Notes under the pieces: generated by a model
Database searches by the model: none
What the model was told of the DNA's origin: nothing
Seen by the model: only the letters and a program-made list of their open reading frames with translations
Assembly (NCBI GenBank): GCA_022842595.1
Contig: JALHPF010000020.1
Span: 1-64,000 of the forward strand
Source: Rubrivivax sp.
GTDB lineage: Bacteria; Pseudomonadota; Gammaproteobacteria; Burkholderiales; Burkholderiaceae_C
DNA: 64,000 nucleotides
Reading direction: 5' to 3'
Program-made: the position numbers and the translations under genes
Part shown: positions 29,010-37,921 of the stretch, piece after piece
How positions within the stretch are numbered: position 1 is the first letter of the stretch
How the letters are laid out: the number at the start of each line of letters is the position of its first letter

Positions 29010-31853
29010 TCAGCCGGTGTTGCGCAATCCCGCGGCGATGCCGTTGATCGACAGGTGGATGCCGCGCTGCAGCCGCTCGACACTGGGGTCGGCGGCCTTG
29101 CCGCCCTGGGGCCGCGCGCGGTAGCGGCGCAGCAGTTCCACCTGCAGGTGGTTCAGTGGGTCCAGGTAGGGGAAGCGGTGCTCGATGCTGCGAGCCAGTG
29201 CCGGGTTCGAGGCCAGCCGCTCGGTCTGCCCGGTGATGAGATTCAGCGCGGTGTTGGCTCGTTCCCATTCGGCCTTGATGGCGGTGAACATGCGCTTGCC
29301 CAGCGCCTTGTCCTCCACCAGTTCGACATAGCGCGCGGCGATGCGCAGGTCGCTCTTGGCCAGCACCATGTCGAGGTTGCTGAGCAACGCGCGGAAGAAT
29401 GGCCACTGCTTGTGCATGCGCTGCAGCAGCGCTGCGCGCGTGGCGCGCTGATCAGGCCCGGCGGCAGCCAGGAAGGATTCGACGGCGCTGCCGAAGCCGC
29501 ACCAGCCCGGCAGCGCCACGCGGCACTGGCCCCAGCTGAACGACCAGGGGATGGCGCGCAGGTCTTCGATCGCCTGCGTCGCCTTGCGGCTGGCCGGACG
29601 GCTGCCGATGTTCAGTTCGGCGATCTCGCGGATCGGTGTGGCCGCAAAGAAATACTCGGTGAAACCGGGCGTGCCGTAGACCAGCTTGCGGTAGGCCGCG
29701 CAGCTGGCGTCGCTGATCTGTGCGGCGGCTTCAAGGAAGGCCGCCGGCGCCGTCTTGGTCGGGTGCAGCATGGTGGCTTCCAGGGTGGCGGCCACCAGGG
29801 TTTCCAGGTTGCGCCTGCCGATTTCCGGATGCGCGTATTTCGAGCCGATGACCTCGCCCTGCTCGGTCAGGCGGATCTGGCCGTTCACCGTGCCCGGCGG
29901 CTGCGCCAGGATGGCCTGGTAGCTGGGGCCGCCGCCCCGGCCCACCGTGCCGCCGCGGCCGTGGAACAGGCGCAGCGTGATGCCGTGGTCGCGGCCGAGT
30001 TCGTTGAAGAGTTCGACCAGGGCGGTCTCGGCGCGGTAGAGCTCCCAGTTGCTGGTGAAGAAGCCGCCGTCCTTGTTGCTGTCGCTGTAGCCCAGCATCA
30101 CGTCCTGTTCGCTGCCGCTGGCCACCACCAGCGCGGCCACGCCAGGCAGCGCATAGAACTCGCGCATGATGGTTTCGCTGCGGCGCAGGTCGCCGATGGT
30201 CTCGAACAGGGGCACCGTGATGAGCGCGGCGCGGGCGGTCTCGCCCGCGGCCAGCGAGCCCACGAGCAGCCCGCATTCCTTCTGCAGCAGCAGCACTTCG
30301 AGCAGGTCGCTCACCTCTTCGGTGTGGCTGATGATGTAGTGGCGCAGGGCCTCCCGGCCGTATTGGCCGATGGCCTGGCGGGCGGTCTCGAAGATCGCCA
30401 GCTCGCTCTGCGCCAGTTCGGAATAGCTCACGCCATGCACCCGCAGCGGCCGCGCGTCAGCCAGCAGCTGCAGCAGCAGGCTGCGGCGTGCGGGTTCGTC
30501 GAGTGCGCTGTAGTCGGGCTGAACGCGCGCCACCTTCAGCAGTTCGGCGACCACGGCTTCATGCTTGTCGCTGCTCTGGCGCAGGTCCAGCGTGGCCAGG
30601 TGGAAACCGAAGACCTGCACCGCGCGCATCAGCGGCGCCAGGCGCGGGCCGATCAGCGCCGCGGCGTGGTGGGTGGCCAGCGAACGCGCGATCACCTGCA
30701 GGTCGGCCAGGAACTCGCCAGCTTCGGCATACGGATCTTGCGGCGGCAGCGCGTGGCGCAGGGCTTCGGTGCCGGTCAAGGTATGCAGGGTGGCGGCCAG
30801 CCGGGCGTAGATGTAGACCAGGGCGCGGCGGTAGGGTTCGTCGGCTCGGTGCGGGTTGTGGTCGGGCGAACGGCTGGCCAGGGCCTGCATCTCGGGCGCC
30901 ACGGGCGCCAGCGTGCCGCTCATCGACAGTTCGGAACCCAGCGCGTGGATTTCGCGCAGATAGAAGCGCAACGCCACCTCGCACTGGCGGGCCAGGGCAT
31001 TGCGCATGGTGCTGGCGGTGACGAAGGGGTTGCCGTCGCGGTCGCCTCCGATCCAGTGCCCCATGCGCAGGAACGGTGCAATGTCGTGGCCGGGCAGGGC
31101 GCGTTCGATCTCGCGATACAGGCGTGGAATCTCGCGCAGGAACGTGGCCTCGTAGTACGACAGCGCGTTCTCGATCTCGTCGGCCACCGTCAGCTTCGTG
31201 GTGCGCAGCATGCGCGTCTGCCAGAGCTGGGTGACGCGGGCGCGGATCAGGGCCTCGTTGTCGGCGCGGCGCTCGGCGCTGGGCAGGTCGTCGCGAATTT
31301 CAAGGTAGGCGGCCAGGGCCCGTTCGGCATCGAGGATGCTCTTGCGCTGCACCTCGGTGGGGTGGGCGGTGAGCACCGGGGCGATGTAGGCGCTCTGCAG
31401 CACCTGGGCGATGTCGGCGGCGCGGTGGTCGGCGCGGTGAAGGCGGTCGAAGGCCACCGCCAGCGAACCTTCCTGCTGATGACCTTCCAGTTCGTGGCTG
31501 GCGCGGCGACGCACATGGTGGCGGTCTTCGGCGATGTTGGCCAGGTGGCTGAAGTAGCTGAAGGCGCGGATCACGGTCACCGTCTGGTCGGCGGACAGGT
31601 TCTTCAGCAGCCGGTCGAGCACCCGGCCGGCACTGGCGTCGGCCTTCAGGCGGTAGGCCACGCTGAGCTGCCGCACCCGTTCGATCAGGTCGAAGGCTTC
31701 CACGCCTTCCTGTTCGCGGATCACGTCGCCCAGGATGCGACCGAGTAACCGGATATCTTCGACCAGCGGCTTGTTCTTCTCCGCTGCATCGGTTTTCGAC
31801 AGGGTGGAGCGAGGTTTGCGGGGGGCGGTGGTGTTGCTGCGGGGTGTGGGCAT
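29010..31853 (-). CDS. ppc: phosphoenolpyruvate carboxylase
   Basis: This cytosolic anaplerotic enzyme carboxylates phosphoenolpyruvate to oxaloacetate. The 947-residue protein has the signatures [15 protein letters not shown] (catalytic His), [20 protein letters not shown] and [17 protein letters not shown] (substrate and bicarbonate sites), and ends [10 protein letters not shown], matching the family's C-terminal NTG. The start is [15 protein letters not shown]; the first 30 residues are basic and variable. The open frame continues upstream to 32882, but that part is antisense to hemC. A perfect palindrome lies 15 bp upstream of the start codon. Confidence 0.97.
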   Translation of the reverse strand: MPTPRSNTTAPRKPRSTLSKTDAAEKNKPLVEDIRLLGRILGDVIREQEGVEAFDLIERVRQLSVAYRLKADASAGRVLDRLLKNLSADQTVTVIRAFSYFSHLANIAEDRHHVRRRASHELEGHQQEGSLAVAFDRLHRADHRAADIAQVLQSAYIAPVLTAHPTEVQRKSILDAERALAAYLEIRDDLPSAERRADNEALIRARVTQLWQTRMLRTTKLTVADEIENALSYYEATFLREIPRLYREIERALPGHDIAPFLRMGHWIGGDRDGNPFVTASTMRNALARQCEVALRFYLREIHALGSELSMSGTLAPVAPEMQALASRSPDHNPHRADEPYRRALVYIYARLAATLHTLTGTEALRHALPPQDPYAEAGEFLADLQVIARSLATHHAAALIGPRLAPLMRAVQVFGFHLATLDLRQSSDKHEAVVAELLKVARVQPDYSALDEPARRSLLLQLLADARPLRVHGVSYSELAQSELAIFETARQAIGQYGREALRHYIISHTEEVSDLLEVLLLQKECGLLVGSLAAGETARAALITVPLFETIGDLRRSETIMREFYALPGVAALVVASGSEQDVMLGYSDSNKDGGFFTSNWELYRAETALVELFNELGRDHGITLRLFHGRGGTVGRGGGPSYQAILAQPPGTVNGQIRLTEQGEVIGSKYAHPEIGRRNLETLVAATLEATMLHPTKTAPAAFLEAAAQISDASCAAYRKLVYGTPGFTEYFFAATPIREIAELNIGSRPASRKATQAIEDLRAIPWSFSWGQCRVALPGWCGFGSAVESFLAAAGPDQRATRAALLQRMHKQWPFFRALLSNLDMVLAKSDLRIAARYVELVEDKALGKRMFTAIKAEWERANTALNLITGQTERLASNPALARSIEHRFPYLDPLNHLQVELLRRYRARPQGGKAADPSVERLQRGIHLSINGIAAGLRNTG

Positions 31854-31867
31854 GGATAGTCCTGAAG

Positions 31868-31884
31868 CTGTAACCAGGTTACAG
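31868..31884. promoter_or_regulatory. 17-bp perfect palindrome, operator-like
   Basis: CTGTAACC-A-GGTTACAG is a perfect inverted repeat in the 99-bp gap between the divergent ppc and hemC starts. It lies 15 bp before the ppc ATG and 69 bp before hemC. This size and symmetry suit a dimeric repressor or activator. The binding protein is not known. Confidence 0.5.
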
Positions 31885-31952
31885 ATGATGCACGCAAGCC
31901 GCATGCCGAAGGCTTGGCGAGCGGCGGCCGCGCGCTGGCGATAATCAAGGCC

Positions 31953-32906
31953 ATGAGTCTTCACACACCGACCATCATTGCCACGCGCGAAAGCCGCCTG
32001 GCCCTGTGGCAAGCCGAACATGTTCGCGACGCCCTGACCGCCCGTTTCGGCCTGGCCGTCGAACTGCTCGGCATGACCACGCGCGGCGACCAGATCCTCG
32101 ACCGTGCGCTCAGCAAGGTGGGTGGCAAGGGCCTGTTCGTCAAGGAACTGGAAACAGCGCTCGAGGAAGGCCGCGCTCACCTGGCCGTGCATTCGCTGAA
32201 AGACGTGCCGATGGACCTGCCGGCAGGCTTCGTGCTGGCGGCGGTGTGGGAACGCGAGGACCCGCGCGACGCCTTCGTCAGCAGCCGCTACGCCAGCCTG
32301 GACGAGTTGCCTCAAGGCGCGGTGGTGGGCACGAGCAGCCTGCGCCGGGTGACGCAGCTGATGGCGCGTCGCCCCGACCTGCAGATCGAGCCGCTGCGCG
32401 GCAACCTCGACACGCGGCTGCGCAAGCTCGACGAAGGCGGATTCGACGCCATCGTGCTGGCCGCCGCCGGGCTGATGCGCCTGGGTCTGGCCGAACGCAT
32501 CCGCTGCCGCTTCGAACCCGCGCAGATGATCCCCGCCGCCGGCCAGGGCGCCCTGGGCATCGAGGTGCGCGAAGACGCCGCGGCCCTGCGCGAGCTGCTG
32601 CGCCAGACCATCCACGTGCCCACCTTCCTGGCTGCCCATGCCGAACGCGCGGTGTCGCGGGCCCTGGGCGGCAGCTGCAGCATGCCGCTGGCGGCACATG
32701 CCACCTGGCAGGGCAGCCGGCTGAGCCTGGTGGCTGCGCTCGGTGACAGCGTCGACGTCAAGCGGCCGCTGCTGCACACCACCGTGCAGGCCGAGATCGA
32801 CATGGCGGTGGATAGCGAACCCGAAGCGCGTGCGCTCGGCGAGCGCGCTGCGCAGGCCCTGCAGGCAGCTGGCGCCGGCCACTACCTGCCGGCTGCCACG
32901 CCGTGA
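31953..32906 (+). CDS. hemC: porphobilinogen deaminase (hydroxymethylbilane synthase)
   Basis: This enzyme joins four porphobilinogen units into hydroxymethylbilane in heme synthesis. The 317-residue protein has [19 protein letters not shown], the substrate-site Asp in [11 protein letters not shown] and [26 protein letters not shown], and Cys242 in [13 protein letters not shown], which covalently carries the dipyrromethane cofactor. The ATG at 31953 is chosen because [18 protein letters not shown] fits the family. It begins the run hemC-hemD-hemX-hemY and overlaps hemD by GTGA. Confidence 0.97.
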   Translation: MSLHTPTIIATRESRLALWQAEHVRDALTARFGLAVELLGMTTRGDQILDRALSKVGGKGLFVKELETALEEGRAHLAVHSLKDVPMDLPAGFVLAAVWEREDPRDAFVSSRYASLDELPQGAVVGTSSLRRVTQLMARRPDLQIEPLRGNLDTRLRKLDEGGFDAIVLAAAGLMRLGLAERIRCRFEPAQMIPAAGQGALGIEVREDAAALRELLRQTIHVPTFLAAHAERAVSRALGGSCSMPLAAHATWQGSRLSLVAALGDSVDVKRPLLHTTVQAEIDMAVDSEPEARALGERAAQALQAAGAGHYLPAATP

Positions 32907-33706
32907 AATTGATCGTCACCCGCCCGCTGGCCCAGGCAGTGCCTTGGGTGACGCGGCTGCAGGCGATGGGTGTCGAGGCCCAGGCCTTGCCGCTGATCCA
33001 CATCGACCCGTTGGCCGACCCGGCGCCGCTGCGCGCCATCTGGGCGCACATCACGGCCTACTCGATGGTGGTGTTCGTCAGTGCCAATGCGGTGCAGTAC
33101 TTCTTTGCAGCCGCGCCCGCCGCGACGGCTGCGCAGCCGGCTTGGCCGGCGGGTGTCTGGGCCGGTTCCACCGGGCCGGGTACCAGCGCGGCACTGCGCG
33201 CCGCGGGTGTGGTGCAGACCCTGCTGGTCGAGCCCGACCCGAAGGCCGGCAACTTCGATTCCGAAGGCCTGTGGCAAGAGCTGCAGTTCCGTTCCTGGGC
33301 CGGCCGGCGTGTGCTGGTGGTGCGTGGCGAGGAAGGGCGAGACTGGCTGGCCGACGCGCTGCGCGCGCGCGGTGCCGAGGTCGATTTCATCGCCGCCTAC
33401 CGACGCTGCGCGCCGCGCCTGGACGCGGCCGAAGCGACACTGTTGAAAGAGGCCATTGCCGAGCCCGAACACCATGTCTGGCATTTCAGCAGCAGTGAGG
33501 CGGTGGGTTACCTGGGCCTTCTGGCGAGCCGGCTCCAGCCGCCGCCGGACTGGTCGCACAGCCGCGCGATCGCTTCGCATCCGCGCATCGTGCAGTCGGC
33601 GCGCGACGCCGGTTTTGGCAGCGTGCAGGAGGTTGAAGCCAATGTCCAGGCGGTGGCCGCATGGATGGCAGACCCGGTCGTCGGGCGCAAGAAGGTCAGG
33701 CTGTGA
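32903..33706 (+). CDS. hemD: uroporphyrinogen-III synthase
   Basis: This enzyme cyclises and isomerises hydroxymethylbilane to uroporphyrinogen III. The 267-residue protein is weakly conserved, as usual for HemD, but shows the expected pattern: [69 protein letters not shown] and [24 protein letters not shown]. The GTG start overlaps the hemC stop (GTGA). Its own stop overlaps the hemX GTG in the same way. Position between hemC and hemX supports the call. Confidence 0.93.
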   Translation: MKLIVTRPLAQAVPWVTRLQAMGVEAQALPLIHIDPLADPAPLRAIWAHITAYSMVVFVSANAVQYFFAAAPAATAAQPAWPAGVWAGSTGPGTSAALRAAGVVQTLLVEPDPKAGNFDSEGLWQELQFRSWAGRRVLVVRGEEGRDWLADALRARGAEVDFIAAYRRCAPRLDAAEATLLKEAIAEPEHHVWHFSSSEAVGYLGLLASRLQPPPDWSHSRAIASHPRIVQSARDAGFGSVQEVEANVQAVAAWMADPVVGRKKVRL

Positions 33707-34956
33707 ACGAACCCGTTGCACCGCAGCCCGAAGTCATGCCCGGCGTCGCCGTGGCTGAAGCTGCGCCACCTGCGGCACCCGGGCCAGCGGCCACGGCCGC
33801 GCCGCTGGCCGCTGGCGCCGGCCGCTGGATCGCCGCGGGTGCCGTGCTGCTGGCGGCCCTTGCCACGGCGGCGCTGGTCTTTGCCTGGAACACCCAGCAG
33901 CGCGTGAAGTCGTTGGAGATCGAACTCGTCAAGCGGCAGCAGGACAGTGGCAGCCAGGCGACCGAAGCCCGGACCCTGGCCCGCCAGGCCGAAGCGGTGG
34001 CCCGCGAGGCGGGCGCGCGCGTGGCCCTGCTCGACGCCCGTGTCGCGGAAACCAGCCTGCAGCGCACGCAGTTCGAGGAACTGGTGCAGTCGCTGGCACG
34101 TTCACGCGACGAAAACGTGCTGGCCGACATCGACAACGCGCTGCGCGTGGCGCTGCAGCAAAGCGCCATCACCGGCAGCGCCAACCCCCTGGTGCAGGCG
34201 CTGCAGCAGGCCGACGAGCGCCTGGCGCGCTACAACCAGCCTCAGCTCGAGCGTGTGCGCCGGGCCGTGGCGCAGGACCTGGACCGCGTGCGTGCCGCAG
34301 GCGCTTCCGACATCGGCGCCTTGTCGATCCGCCTGGACGAGCTGATCCGCATGGTCGACGAACTGCCGCTGGCCTCCGAACCCCACAGGCGCACCGGCCG
34401 CGCCGACGCCGTGGCCGCGCGGGCTTCTGCTGCAGCGCCGCCAGTGCGCACGGCACCGGCAGCCCGGGTGGCGGCATCGGCCGCCATGTCGGCTTCAGCC
34501 GCAGCCTCTGCGGCAGCCGCCACCCAGGCGGCGTCGACCGCTGCTGCGGCGTCCGCCGCGGATGCGGTCTGGTCCTGGAGCGGTGCTGTCGGGCAACAGG
34601 GGCAGCGGCTGCTGGGGCATGTCTGGAACGAGATCAGGAGCCTTATCCGCGTGACCCGCATCGACGAGCCCGAAGCCATGCTGCTGGCGCCCGAGCAGGC
34701 CTGGTTCCTGCGCGAAAACCTCAAACTGCGTCTGCTGAACGCGCGGCTGGCCTTGTTGTCGCGCCAGTTCGACACTGCGCAGCTCGACATGCGCGACGCC
34801 CAGACTGCGCTGGACAAGTATTTCGACCGCAGCGCCCGCCGCGTGCAGCAGGGCAGTGAGCTGCTCAAGCAGGTGGCCGGCGAAGCGCGGGCTGTCAGCG
34901 TGCCGCGGCCCGACGCCACGCTGGCGGCCATCGCCACGGCGTCGGCCGGGCGCTAG
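33703..34956 (+). CDS. hemX: HemX-like membrane protein (uroporphyrinogen-III methyltransferase-related by name)
   Basis: This 417-residue inner-membrane protein has a Pro/Ala-rich cytosolic N-terminus, one helix (WIAAGAVLLAALATAALVFAW, about 41-61), a coiled-coil stretch and a long periplasmic domain. The domain has FEELVQSLARSRDENVLADIDNALRVA, then an Ala-rich insert (about 240-290) and AMLLAPEQAWFLRENLKLRLLNARLALL, the HemX signature. Despite old annotations it lacks a methyltransferase domain. Its role in heme synthesis is undefined; it may scaffold enzymes at the membrane. The start is GTG overlapping the hemD stop. Confidence 0.9.
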   Translation: MNEPVAPQPEVMPGVAVAEAAPPAAPGPAATAAPLAAGAGRWIAAGAVLLAALATAALVFAWNTQQRVKSLEIELVKRQQDSGSQATEARTLARQAEAVAREAGARVALLDARVAETSLQRTQFEELVQSLARSRDENVLADIDNALRVALQQSAITGSANPLVQALQQADERLARYNQPQLERVRRAVAQDLDRVRAAGASDIGALSIRLDELIRMVDELPLASEPHRRTGRADAVAARASAAAPPVRTAPAARVAASAAMSASAAASAAAATQAASTAAAASAADAVWSWSGAVGQQGQRLLGHVWNEIRSLIRVTRIDEPEAMLLAPEQAWFLRENLKLRLLNARLALLSRQFDTAQLDMRDAQTALDKYFDRSARRVQQGSELLKQVAGEARAVSVPRPDATLAAIATASAGR

Positions 34957-34973
34957 CGGGGAAGGGCCGGCCC

Positions 34974-36221
34974 ATGCGCGGCATCGTCTGGCTGATCCTG
35001 CTGTTCACGGTGGCCGTGGTTGCGGCCACTGTGCTGGGCAGCAACGACGGCCTGGTCACGCTCTACTGGCATGGTTGGCGCACCGACCTGTCCCTGAATC
35101 TGTTTGTGATTCTGCTGGTCGGGGCCTGCTTGCTGGGCGTGGCGGCGGTGCAGGCCTTCACCGCACTCGTCAGCCTGCCGCAGCGCGCCAGCGAATGGCG
35201 CGCCTTGCAGAAAGAGCGTGCCGCCCAGGCTGCCTTCCGTGACGCGCTGGCGGAATACTTCAGCGCCCGCTACGGCCGCGCCCGCAAGGCGGCGCAACGA
35301 GCCCTGCTGCTGCAAAGCGAAGCGCCGGGCCTGCAGGCCGATGTCGACTTCCGCCTGCTGGCCCAGCTGCTGGCCGCTGGCAGTCTGCACCGCCTGCAGG
35401 ACCGCCCGCAGCGTGACCAGGCCCTGGCGCTGGCCTTGAAGTCGCCGCGCAAACCCGGCAGCCCGCAGCCGGCCGACGATGCCGCGCGCATGCTCGCCGC
35501 AGAATGGGCGCTGGACGACCGTGACGCTCCACGTGCGCTCGAGATGCTGGCTGCACTGCCACCCGGTGCCGCACGCCGAACCCAGGCCCTGCGCCTGAAG
35601 CTGCAGGCCGCGCGCATGGGCCGTCAGCCGCTGGAAGCGCTGCACATGGCGCGGCTCCTGGCCAAGCACCAGGCGTTTTCGCCGGTGGTGGCGCAGAGCC
35701 TGTTGCGATCGCTGGCCGGGGAAGCCCTGGAAGGGGTGCACGACGTCCAGCAGCTGCGGCGACTCTGGTCGCAGTTCGACCCCGCCGACCGTCGCGATGC
35801 GCACGTCACGGCGCGCGCAGCACAACGTGCCGTGCAGCTGCAGGCCCACGAGGAAGCGCGCCAATGGCTGCGTCCGTTCTGGGATCGTCTGGCGGAACTG
35901 AGCCGCGACGAGCGTGAAGTGGTGGCGGCCGCGCTCATCGACGCCACGCCGGGCATCGGGCCCGACTGGTTGCCGCGCCTGGAAACTGCGGTGCAGGCGT
36001 TCAGCCACGAGCCGGCAGTGGTGGCCGCGGTCGGGCAGGCTTTCGCCGAACGGCAGCTCTGGGGCAAGGCGCGCCGGCTGCTGGAACAAGCCGCGGCCGC
36101 ACCCGGCCTGCCGGGGCGTACCCGTCGCGCCGCATGGCGGCAGCTGGCCGCATTGGCGCGCCAGGAAGGGCAGGAGCAGCGCGCCTGGGAATGCGACCAC
36201 GAAGCTGCTGGGATCGACTGA
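34974..36221 (+). CDS. hemY: HemY N-terminal family protein
   Basis: This 415-residue membrane protein has two N-terminal helices (WLILLFTVAVVAATVLG and LNLFVILLVGACLLGVAAV) separated by NDGLVTLYWHGWRTDLS, the hallmark of the proteobacterial HemY_N domain. A helical TPR-like cytosolic or periplasmic region follows, with repeated Ala/Leu/Arg helices. It belongs to the hemCDXY operon. It is unrelated to the oxygen-dependent oxidase also called HemY in Bacillus. It is thought to assist a late heme step, but the activity is unproven. It ends 28 bp before the tRNA. Confidence 0.9.
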   Translation: MRGIVWLILLFTVAVVAATVLGSNDGLVTLYWHGWRTDLSLNLFVILLVGACLLGVAAVQAFTALVSLPQRASEWRALQKERAAQAAFRDALAEYFSARYGRARKAAQRALLLQSEAPGLQADVDFRLLAQLLAAGSLHRLQDRPQRDQALALALKSPRKPGSPQPADDAARMLAAEWALDDRDAPRALEMLAALPPGAARRTQALRLKLQAARMGRQPLEALHMARLLAKHQAFSPVVAQSLLRSLAGEALEGVHDVQQLRRLWSQFDPADRRDAHVTARAAQRAVQLQAHEEARQWLRPFWDRLAELSRDEREVVAAALIDATPGIGPDWLPRLETAVQAFSHEPAVVAAVGQAFAERQLWGKARRLLEQAAAAPGLPGRTRRAAWRQLAALARQEGQEQRAWECDHEAAGID

Positions 36222-36228
36222 AATTGCA

Positions 36229-36237
36229 TGCTATACT
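36229..36237 (+). promoter_or_regulatory. extended -10 promoter element for tRNA-Arg
   Basis: TGCTATACT is an extended -10 (TGn-TATACT) placed 12 bp before the tRNA, followed by a GC-rich discriminator GCGAGG. No good -35 hexamer was found, which is tolerated by extended -10 promoters. It would let the tRNA be expressed independently of the hem operon. Confidence 0.5.
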
Positions 36238-36249
36238 GCGAGGCTACGT

Positions 36250-36326
36250 GCGGCTGTAGCTCAGCTGGATAGAGTACTTGGCTACGAACCAAGGGGTCGT
36301 GGGTTCGATTCCTGCCAGCCGCACCA
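36250..36326 (+). tRNA. tRNA-Arg (anticodon ACG)
   Basis: This is a complete 77-nt tRNA with encoded CCA. The acceptor stem GCGGCTG pairs with CAGCCGC. The D arm is GCTCAGCTGGATAGAGT, the anticodon stem-loop CTTGG-CTACGAA-CCAAG gives anticodon ACG, and the T arm is GTGGGTTCGATTCCTGC. A34 would be edited to inosine by TadA so that CGU, CGC and CGA are read. A terminator follows 18 bp later. Confidence 0.97.
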
Positions 36327-36344
36327 GAACATCGTTCTAGACCG

Positions 36345-36382
36345 ACGGGTCAGTTCCGCAAGGAGCTGGCCCGTTTTTCTTT
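36345..36382 (+). terminator. intrinsic terminator after tRNA-Arg
   Basis: ACGGGTCAGTTCC (36345-36357) pairs with GGAGCTGGCCCGT (36362-36374) around the loop GCAA, with two G-U-type mismatches, and runs straight into TTTTTCTTT. This is a convincing intrinsic terminator for the tRNA transcript and any read-through from the hem operon. Confidence 0.85.
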
Positions 36383-36472
36383 GGCTCGGCGTCGGTCGGT
36401 CGAATCGCGGCAAGGCCGTCATTCGTTGAAGTGCTGCTGACTGGGCGACTCGACCACGAACAAGGAGCATCC

Positions 36473-36673
36473 GTGCCCGCCACGCAGACACCCTATCGCG
36501 GTTTCAACGGCAACATCCGCGAGGTGTTCGCCTTCTGCGCCAAGGGACCGGGCGCCCGGGGCGAAATCCTGCTGCGCCATGCCGACTTACCCGCTCCGCC
36601 GACCCCGGCGCAAGGCGATCATGCATGGATGCCTGTCGCTGCCTTCGACGGGCTGCCCAGGGCGGCGTGGTGA
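36473..36673 (+). CDS. small uncharacterised protein, 66 aa
   Basis: This short frame starts at GTG and is preceded by CAAGGAG at ideal distance. Its codons end almost always in G or C, as in real genes here. The product (MPATQTPYRGFNGNIREVF...) has no signal peptide or membrane segment and no motif I recognise. One Cys is present (AFCAKG). The gene sits alone between the tRNA terminator and a secreted-protein frame. It could be a genuine small protein; the evidence is the ribosome-binding site and codon bias only. Confidence 0.5.
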   Translation: MPATQTPYRGFNGNIREVFAFCAKGPGARGEILLRHADLPAPPTPAQGDHAWMPVAAFDGLPRAAW

Positions 36674-36797
36674 CGATGCCGCTGGCGCCTGCGTTTCGGG
36701 CGCGCAGCGTCGGCATGCTCACCCAGCTTTCCAGTCAAGCTTGCGGCGGGTTCCGGTAACGCGCCGAACTTCCACGGCGCCCCGCTGTCCGACCCTG

Positions 36798-37313
36798 GTG
36801 ATCTGGACGCTGCCCTGGATGCTTGTCGCGTTTTTTCCGGTGCCTGTGGCGCAGGCGGCGCCGCTGGAAACAGCACCGTGCCGTGCGGCACTGGACTTGC
36901 TGGCACAGGAAGAGGATGCCGCCATCGCGCGCCGCTCAGGCCTGGCGCCGAACGCGAAAGACGTGCACTCCAGGCTTCGGCAACTGCAGCGTGACGCGGC
37001 CAGGGTCTGTCTGGGTGAATCAACGGCCGGCGAACCCCCCGGCGCTGCCCTGCCGCCAAGGCTGACGCCATTTCCAGGCGGCCGGGCATCGGTGGTCCCG
37101 CCGCCGGGCACGATCACGCCCGACGTTGTTGCGGCACCGGCTTCGAAGCCGCCGGCTCCTGCCGTCCAGCAGCGCCCTTTGGTGACGATCTCGCACTGCG
37201 ATCCACAGGGTTGCTGGGCCAGCGATGGCACACGTGTCCAGATCCAGGGGAGCTTGCTGATCGGCCCCCGGGGCTACTGCACCCGCGCCGGTGCGGTTCT
37301 CAGCTGCCCTTGA
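36798..37313 (+). CDS. uncharacterised secreted protein
   Basis: This is about a 171-residue exported protein. The start is uncertain: GTG at 36798, ATG at 36819 and TTG at 36741 are all in frame. The hydrophobic segment IWTLPWMLVAFFPVPVAQA looks like a signal peptide with cleavage after AQA. The mature part has CRAALDLLAQEEDAAIARRSG, a Pro/Ala-rich middle, and a Cys-bearing end (ISHCDPQGCWASDGTRVQ, GYCTRAGAVLSCP). Five Cys residues suggest disulfides or a small fold. I recognise no family. Confidence 0.6.
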   Translation: MIWTLPWMLVAFFPVPVAQAAPLETAPCRAALDLLAQEEDAAIARRSGLAPNAKDVHSRLRQLQRDAARVCLGESTAGEPPGAALPPRLTPFPGGRASVVPPPGTITPDVVAAPASKPPAPAVQQRPLVTISHCDPQGCWASDGTRVQIQGSLLIGPRGYCTRAGAVLSCP

Positions 37314-37378
37314 ATTCGCAGCCCTTGGACTTGCCGGGCGGTGTAGCGTGCGGGTTCCGCCAGACTCCGACAACGCCG

Positions 37379-37921
37379 ATGAACGCCAAGCCCTTCACCC
37401 TGCGCCCCGCTGCCGTGGCCGACCTGCCGGCCATCGTCGGCCTGATCCGCGAGCTCGCTGATTTCGAACAGCTGCTGCATCTGGTGGTCGTTACGCCCGA
37501 GTCGCTGCATCCACACCTCTTCGGCCGGCGGCCGGCGGCCGAGGCCGTGGTCGCGGAGGTGAACGGCGAGGTCGTGGCCTTCGCCCTGTTCTTCACCAAT
37601 TTCAGCACCTTCCTGGGTCGGCCCGGCCTGTACCTGGAAGACCTGTACGTGCGGCCGGCCCACCGCGGCAGCGGCCTGGGCAAGGCCATGTTGCGCCACC
37701 TGGCGGCGCTGGCGCTGCAGCGCGGCTGCGGGCGCTTCGAGTGGAGCGTGCTCGACTGGAACGAGAACGCGATCCGCTTCTACCAGGGCATGGGTGCGAC
37801 GGTGATGCCCGACTGGCGCATCTGCCGCGTGACGGGCGACGCGCTGGCCACGATGGCCAAGCCTGGCAACGACCTCAGTCCGGCATCGCCAGCAGCTGCT
37901 CCAGCGTCGGGCGCATCGTGA
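37379..37921 (+). CDS. GNAT family N-acetyltransferase
   Basis: This 180-residue acetyltransferase transfers the acetyl group of acetyl-CoA to an amine substrate. The GNAT core is clear: FTLRPAAVADLPAIVGLIRELADFE, then GLYLEDLYVRPAHRGSGLGKAMLRHLA with the pyrophosphate-binding R-G-S-G-L-G, and EWSVLDWNENAIRFYQGMGA. It resembles the diamine/thialysine acetyltransferase branch (ELADFEQL near the start, DWNENAI-FY), so a polyamine or small amine is a reasonable guess. The 3' end overlaps the convergent HD-GYP-like gene by 47 bp. Confidence 0.88.
   Translation: MNAKPFTLRPAAVADLPAIVGLIRELADFEQLLHLVVVTPESLHPHLFGRRPAAEAVVAEVNGEVVAFALFFTNFSTFLGRPGLYLEDLYVRPAHRGSGLGKAMLRHLAALALQRGCGRFEWSVLDWNENAIRFYQGMGATVMPDWRICRVTGDALATMAKPGNDLSPASPAAAPASGAS

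Noticed and set aside
28896-31748. 950-codon open frame opposite ppc
   Set aside because: It is a shadow of ppc; composition and lack of motifs show no gene.
31854-32882. N-terminal extension of ppc to 32882
   Set aside because: This part is antisense to hemC, which is clear from Cys242 and other HemC motifs. PEP carboxylases start near [10 protein letters not shown].
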